From Eubacterium sp. CAG:786 (GTDB lineage: Bacteria; Bacillota; Clostridia; Oscillospirales; Ruminococcaceae), in assembly GCA_000432175.1 (NCBI GenBank), contig HF989467.1:22717-39100 (forward strand): a stretch of 16,384 bases of DNA. The letters are read 5' to 3'. Positions 14,578 to 16,384 of this stretch are shown piece after piece (within the stretch, counting starts at the first letter, position 1; each line of letters opens with the position of its first letter). Both the position numbers and the translations under genes were made by a program. The notes beneath the pieces are model-generated. The model did no database searches. It was not told the origin of the DNA and worked only from the letters and a program-made list of their open reading frames with translations.

Positions 14578-15795
14578 ATGAGCAAACTGAACAAGAAGAA
14601 TGTAGAAGACCTGAATGTCAAGGGCAAGAAGGTGCTTGTCCGCGTTGACTTCAACGTTCCTATGAAGGACGGCAAGATCACAAACGACAACAGAATCACC
14701 GCAGCTCTTCCCACCATCAACAAGCTGGTTGAGAACGGCGCAAAGGTTATTCTGTGCTCTCACCTCGGCAAGCCGAAGAACGGCCCGGAGGAGAAGTTCT
14801 CCCTGAAGGCTGCTGCTGACAGACTGGCTGAGCTGGTAAATACAAAGGTAGTTTTCGCTAAGGACGACAAGGTAACAGGCGACATCGCAAAGAAGGCCGT
14901 TGCTGAGATGAAGGACGGCGAGATCGTTGTTCTCGAGAACACACGTTTCCGCGGCGCTGAAGAGACCAAGAACGGCGAGGAGTTCAGCAAGGAACTGGCT
15001 GACCTGACCGACGGCATCTTCGTAATGGACGCATTCGGTTCTTCCCACAGAGCGCACGCTTCCACCGTTGGCGTAACAAAGTTCATGAAGGAGACCGCTG
15101 TTGGCTACCTGATGAACAAGGAGATCGAGTTCCTCGGCAACGCTGTTGAGAACCCCGTTCGTCCGTTCGTTGCGATCCTCGGTGGCGCTAAGGTCGCTGA
15201 CAAGCTGAACGTTATCTCCAACCTGCTCGAGAAGTGCGATACACTCATCATCGGCGGCGGTATGGCTTACACCTTCCTGAAGGCTAAGGGCTATGAGGTT
15301 GGTACCTCCCTCGTTGACGACGAGAAGATCGACTACTGCAAGCAGATGATCGAGAAGGCTGAAAAGCTCGGCAAGAAGCTGCTCCTGCCTGTTGATACCA
15401 CTATCGCTAAGGCATTCCCTGATCCCATCGACGCTCCGATCGAGGTTACCGTTGTTGACGCCGACAAGATCCCGGCTGACATGATGGGTCTGGATATCGG
15501 TCCGAAGACAATGGAACTGTTCGCTGAGGCTGCTAAGTCCGCTAAGACCGTTGTATGGAACGGTCCGATGGGCGTATTCGAGAACCCCGTTCTCAAGAAG
15601 GGCACCGTTGCTGTTTGCGAGGCTCTCGCAGCTGCTGACGCTACCACGATCATCGGTGGTGGCGATTCCGCTACCGCAGCTATCAACCTTGGCTACGCTG
15701 ACAAGATGAGCCACATCTCCACCGGCGGCGGCGCTTCCCTTGAGTACCTCGAAGGCAAGGGTCTGCCCGGCATCGACGCTATCCAGGATAAGTAA
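14578..15795 (+). CDS. pgk: Phosphoglycerate kinase
   Basis: Catalyses 1,3-bisphosphoglycerate + ADP to 3-phosphoglycerate + ATP in glycolysis, in the cytoplasm. 405 residues (the family is usually 390-400). Visible motifs are RVDFNVP near the N-terminus, SHLGKP, ENTRF, 'DAFGSSHRAHAS' (substrate side), then ILGGAKV, GGGMAYTF, NGPMGVFE and GGGDSATA (nucleotide side and hinge). Codon use is strongly biased, with Leu almost only CTG/CTC/CTT, as expected for a highly expressed gene. The start is supported by AAAGGA upstream. It is followed by a strong hairpin (15806-15834) and then the pentapeptide-repeat/TPI frame 57 nt downstream, so it is the first gene of a glycolytic operon. Confidence 0.98.
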   Translation: MSKLNKKNVEDLNVKGKKVLVRVDFNVPMKDGKITNDNRITAALPTINKLVENGAKVILCSHLGKPKNGPEEKFSLKAAADRLAELVNTKVVFAKDDKVTGDIAKKAVAEMKDGEIVVLENTRFRGAEETKNGEEFSKELADLTDGIFVMDAFGSSHRAHASTVGVTKFMKETAVGYLMNKEIEFLGNAVENPVRPFVAILGGAKVADKLNVISNLLEKCDTLIIGGGMAYTFLKAKGYEVGTSLVDDEKIDYCKQMIEKAEKLGKKLLLPVDTTIAKAFPDPIDAPIEVTVVDADKIPADMMGLDIGPKTMELFAEAAKSAKTVVWNGPMGVFENPVLKKGTVAVCEALAAADATTIIGGGDSATAAINLGYADKMSHISTGGGASLEYLEGKGLPGIDAIQDK

Positions 15796-15805
15796 TTTAC
15801 AATCA

Positions 15806-15834
15806 TATAAGGCGGAGCAAACCTCCGCCTTATA
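15806..15834 (+). other. 12-bp intercistronic hairpin after pgk, without T run
   Basis: TATAAGGCGGAG (15806-15817) pairs perfectly with 15823-15834; the loop is CAAAC. The sequence after it (AACTGTAAAGG) has no T run, so it is unlikely to stop transcription well. It could stabilise the pgk 3' end or tune expression of the downstream frame. Confidence 0.6.
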
Positions 15835-15852
15835 AACTGTAAAGGATTAAAT

Positions 15853-16384
15853 ATGGAAATCATCGGTAAGAGAGTATATGAGCTGCGCGAGAGCGTAGTT
15901 GGAGAATGCTCGATAACACGCTGCAAATTCGGAAGAGAGTTCTGCGAGAATGAAATGCGTGAATGTTTGTTTGTGCGCAACGATCTCTCGATTGACAGCT
16001 TTTCCGAGTGTAATATGTCGGGAGATTCGTTCGAAAGGACAAATTTGTCGGGAGCGAACTTTAACAGAAGCGACCTTTCCGGTGCGTCTATAGAAAACTG
16101 CAAGCTAGACGGCGCAACAATTGACGGCGTGAACATTGCAGATATGCTGGAATTTTACAAAACCAATCATAAGGAGAATATTACCATGAAGAAGAATGTA
16201 AGAAAGGCAATCATTGCCGGCAACTGGAAGATGAACAAGACCCGTCCCGAGGCAAAGGCTCTGCTTGAGGAACTGAAGCCGATGGTAGCTGACGTCAAGG
16301 ACGTTGAGATCGTAGCGTGCGTTCCTTTCACAAACCTGGAGACCGCGCTTGCTGCAACAGCAGGCACCAACATCAAGATCGGCG
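15853..16384 (+). CDS. Pentapeptide-repeat protein in frame with triosephosphate isomerase (3' end outside window)
   Basis: ATG 15853 has AAAGGA 6 nt upstream. Residues 1-111 form a pentapeptide-repeat domain: a hydrophobic residue recurs every fifth position from Phe30 to Ile95 (14 coils), with clear units such as NLSGA, NFNRS, DLSGA, KLDGA. A cap-like 'ADMLEFYK' follows. No stop occurs. The frame runs through the TPI ribosome binding site (translated NHKENIT) into the TPI ATG (residue 112) and stays open to the window end. If translated through, the product is a repeat-domain/TPI fusion. The first part uses TCG, TTG, CTA, ATA and TGT codons, rare in pgk and in the TPI part, which suggests a different origin or low expression. 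A 1-nt sequencing error could mimic this: a shifted frame has TAA at the ribosome binding site. Confidence 0.72.
   Translation, partial: MEIIGKRVYELRESVVGECSITRCKFGREFCENEMRECLFVRNDLSIDSFSECNMSGDSFERTNLSGANFNRSDLSGASIENCKLDGATIDGVNIADMLEFYKTNHKENITMKKNVRKAIIAGNWKMNKTRPEAKALLEELKPMVADVKDVEIVACVPFTNLETALAATAGTNIKIG
16171..16188 (+). promoter_or_regulatory. Internal ribosome binding site and start of tpiA
   Basis: AAGGAG at 16171-16176, a 9-nt spacer and ATG 16186-16188 lie inside an open reading frame that continues from 15853. This decides that TPI can be made without the repeat domain. Confidence 0.85.
16186..16384 (+). CDS. tpiA: Triosephosphate isomerase, internal start (3' end outside window)
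   Basis: TPI interconverts dihydroxyacetone phosphate and glyceraldehyde 3-phosphate. Its N-terminus starts at ATG 16186, with AAGGAG (16171-16176) 9 nt upstream, so a stand-alone enzyme of normal length is likely made. 'AIIAGNWKMNKT' holds the catalytic Asn13 and Lys15 (numbering from this ATG), and 'CVPFTNL' is the next conserved segment. 66 codons are visible. Codon use matches pgk. The same frame is also open upstream through the pentapeptide-repeat domain. Together with pgk it makes a glycolytic gene pair. Confidence 0.93.
   Translation, partial: MKKNVRKAIIAGNWKMNKTRPEAKALLEELKPMVADVKDVEIVACVPFTNLETALAATAGTNIKIG

Noticed and set aside
14557..15714. A 385-codon open frame opposite pgk
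   Set aside because: Antisense shadow of a strongly codon-biased gene; no motif or start signal.

Overview
The window reads as ordinary chromosomal DNA from a low-GC-group Firmicute of the class Clostridia, most like the Oscillospiraceae/Ruminococcus group. This is inferred from the mix of genes: a DUF1540 protein, a YlmC/YmxH protein, a paired M16 peptidase, a YicI-type GH31 enzyme, strong AAGGAGG-type ribosome binding sites and TTGAAA-17-TATAAT promoters. I see no rRNA, tRNA, CRISPR array, phage gene or transposase gene.

Layout. Positions 1-941 hold the C-terminal part of a class B penicillin-binding protein with its terminator. Next come three back-to-back hairpins and a doubtful 32-codon ORF, then a small cysteine-rich DUF1540 gene (- strand) and a divergent two-helix membrane protein (1535-2161, + strand). 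Two back-to-back terminators at 2172-2237 separate this from a - strand block. In transcription order that block is a GGDEF protein (5725-6828), an ArsB/NhaD/SLC13-type permease (4506-5642), a YlmC/YmxH PRC-barrel protein (4141-4431), then rpsB and tsf from their own strong promoter. A divergent promoter pair at 6878-6968 serves the GGDEF gene on one side and a GH31 alpha-xylosidase (7036-9345) on the other; a LacI/CcpA-type operator lies just downstream of the GH31 promoter.

Positions 9354-9545 form a MITE-like nest of inverted repeats. It closes the 3' end of a tight five-gene - strand operon (14258 to 9544): M16 peptidase without HxxEH, M16 peptidase with HxxEH, lgt, folD and a 56-aa two-helix membrane protein, joined by overlaps or gaps of 0-1 nt. 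The first M16 gene has no ordinary start codon; the only well-placed initiation codon is ATT.

The right end is a + strand glycolytic operon: pgk, then an ORF at 15853 that encodes a pentapeptide-repeat domain and continues with no stop into triosephosphate isomerase, which also has its own internal ribosome binding site and ATG. This in-frame pentapeptide-repeat/TPI arrangement is the most unusual thing in the window. Other points of interest are the ATT start, the inverted-repeat element, a 37-bp tandem duplication of the end of the GGDEF gene, a palindrome around the rpsB -10 box, a long acidic tail on Lgt, and a possible Arg in place of the SxxK Lys of the penicillin-binding protein.
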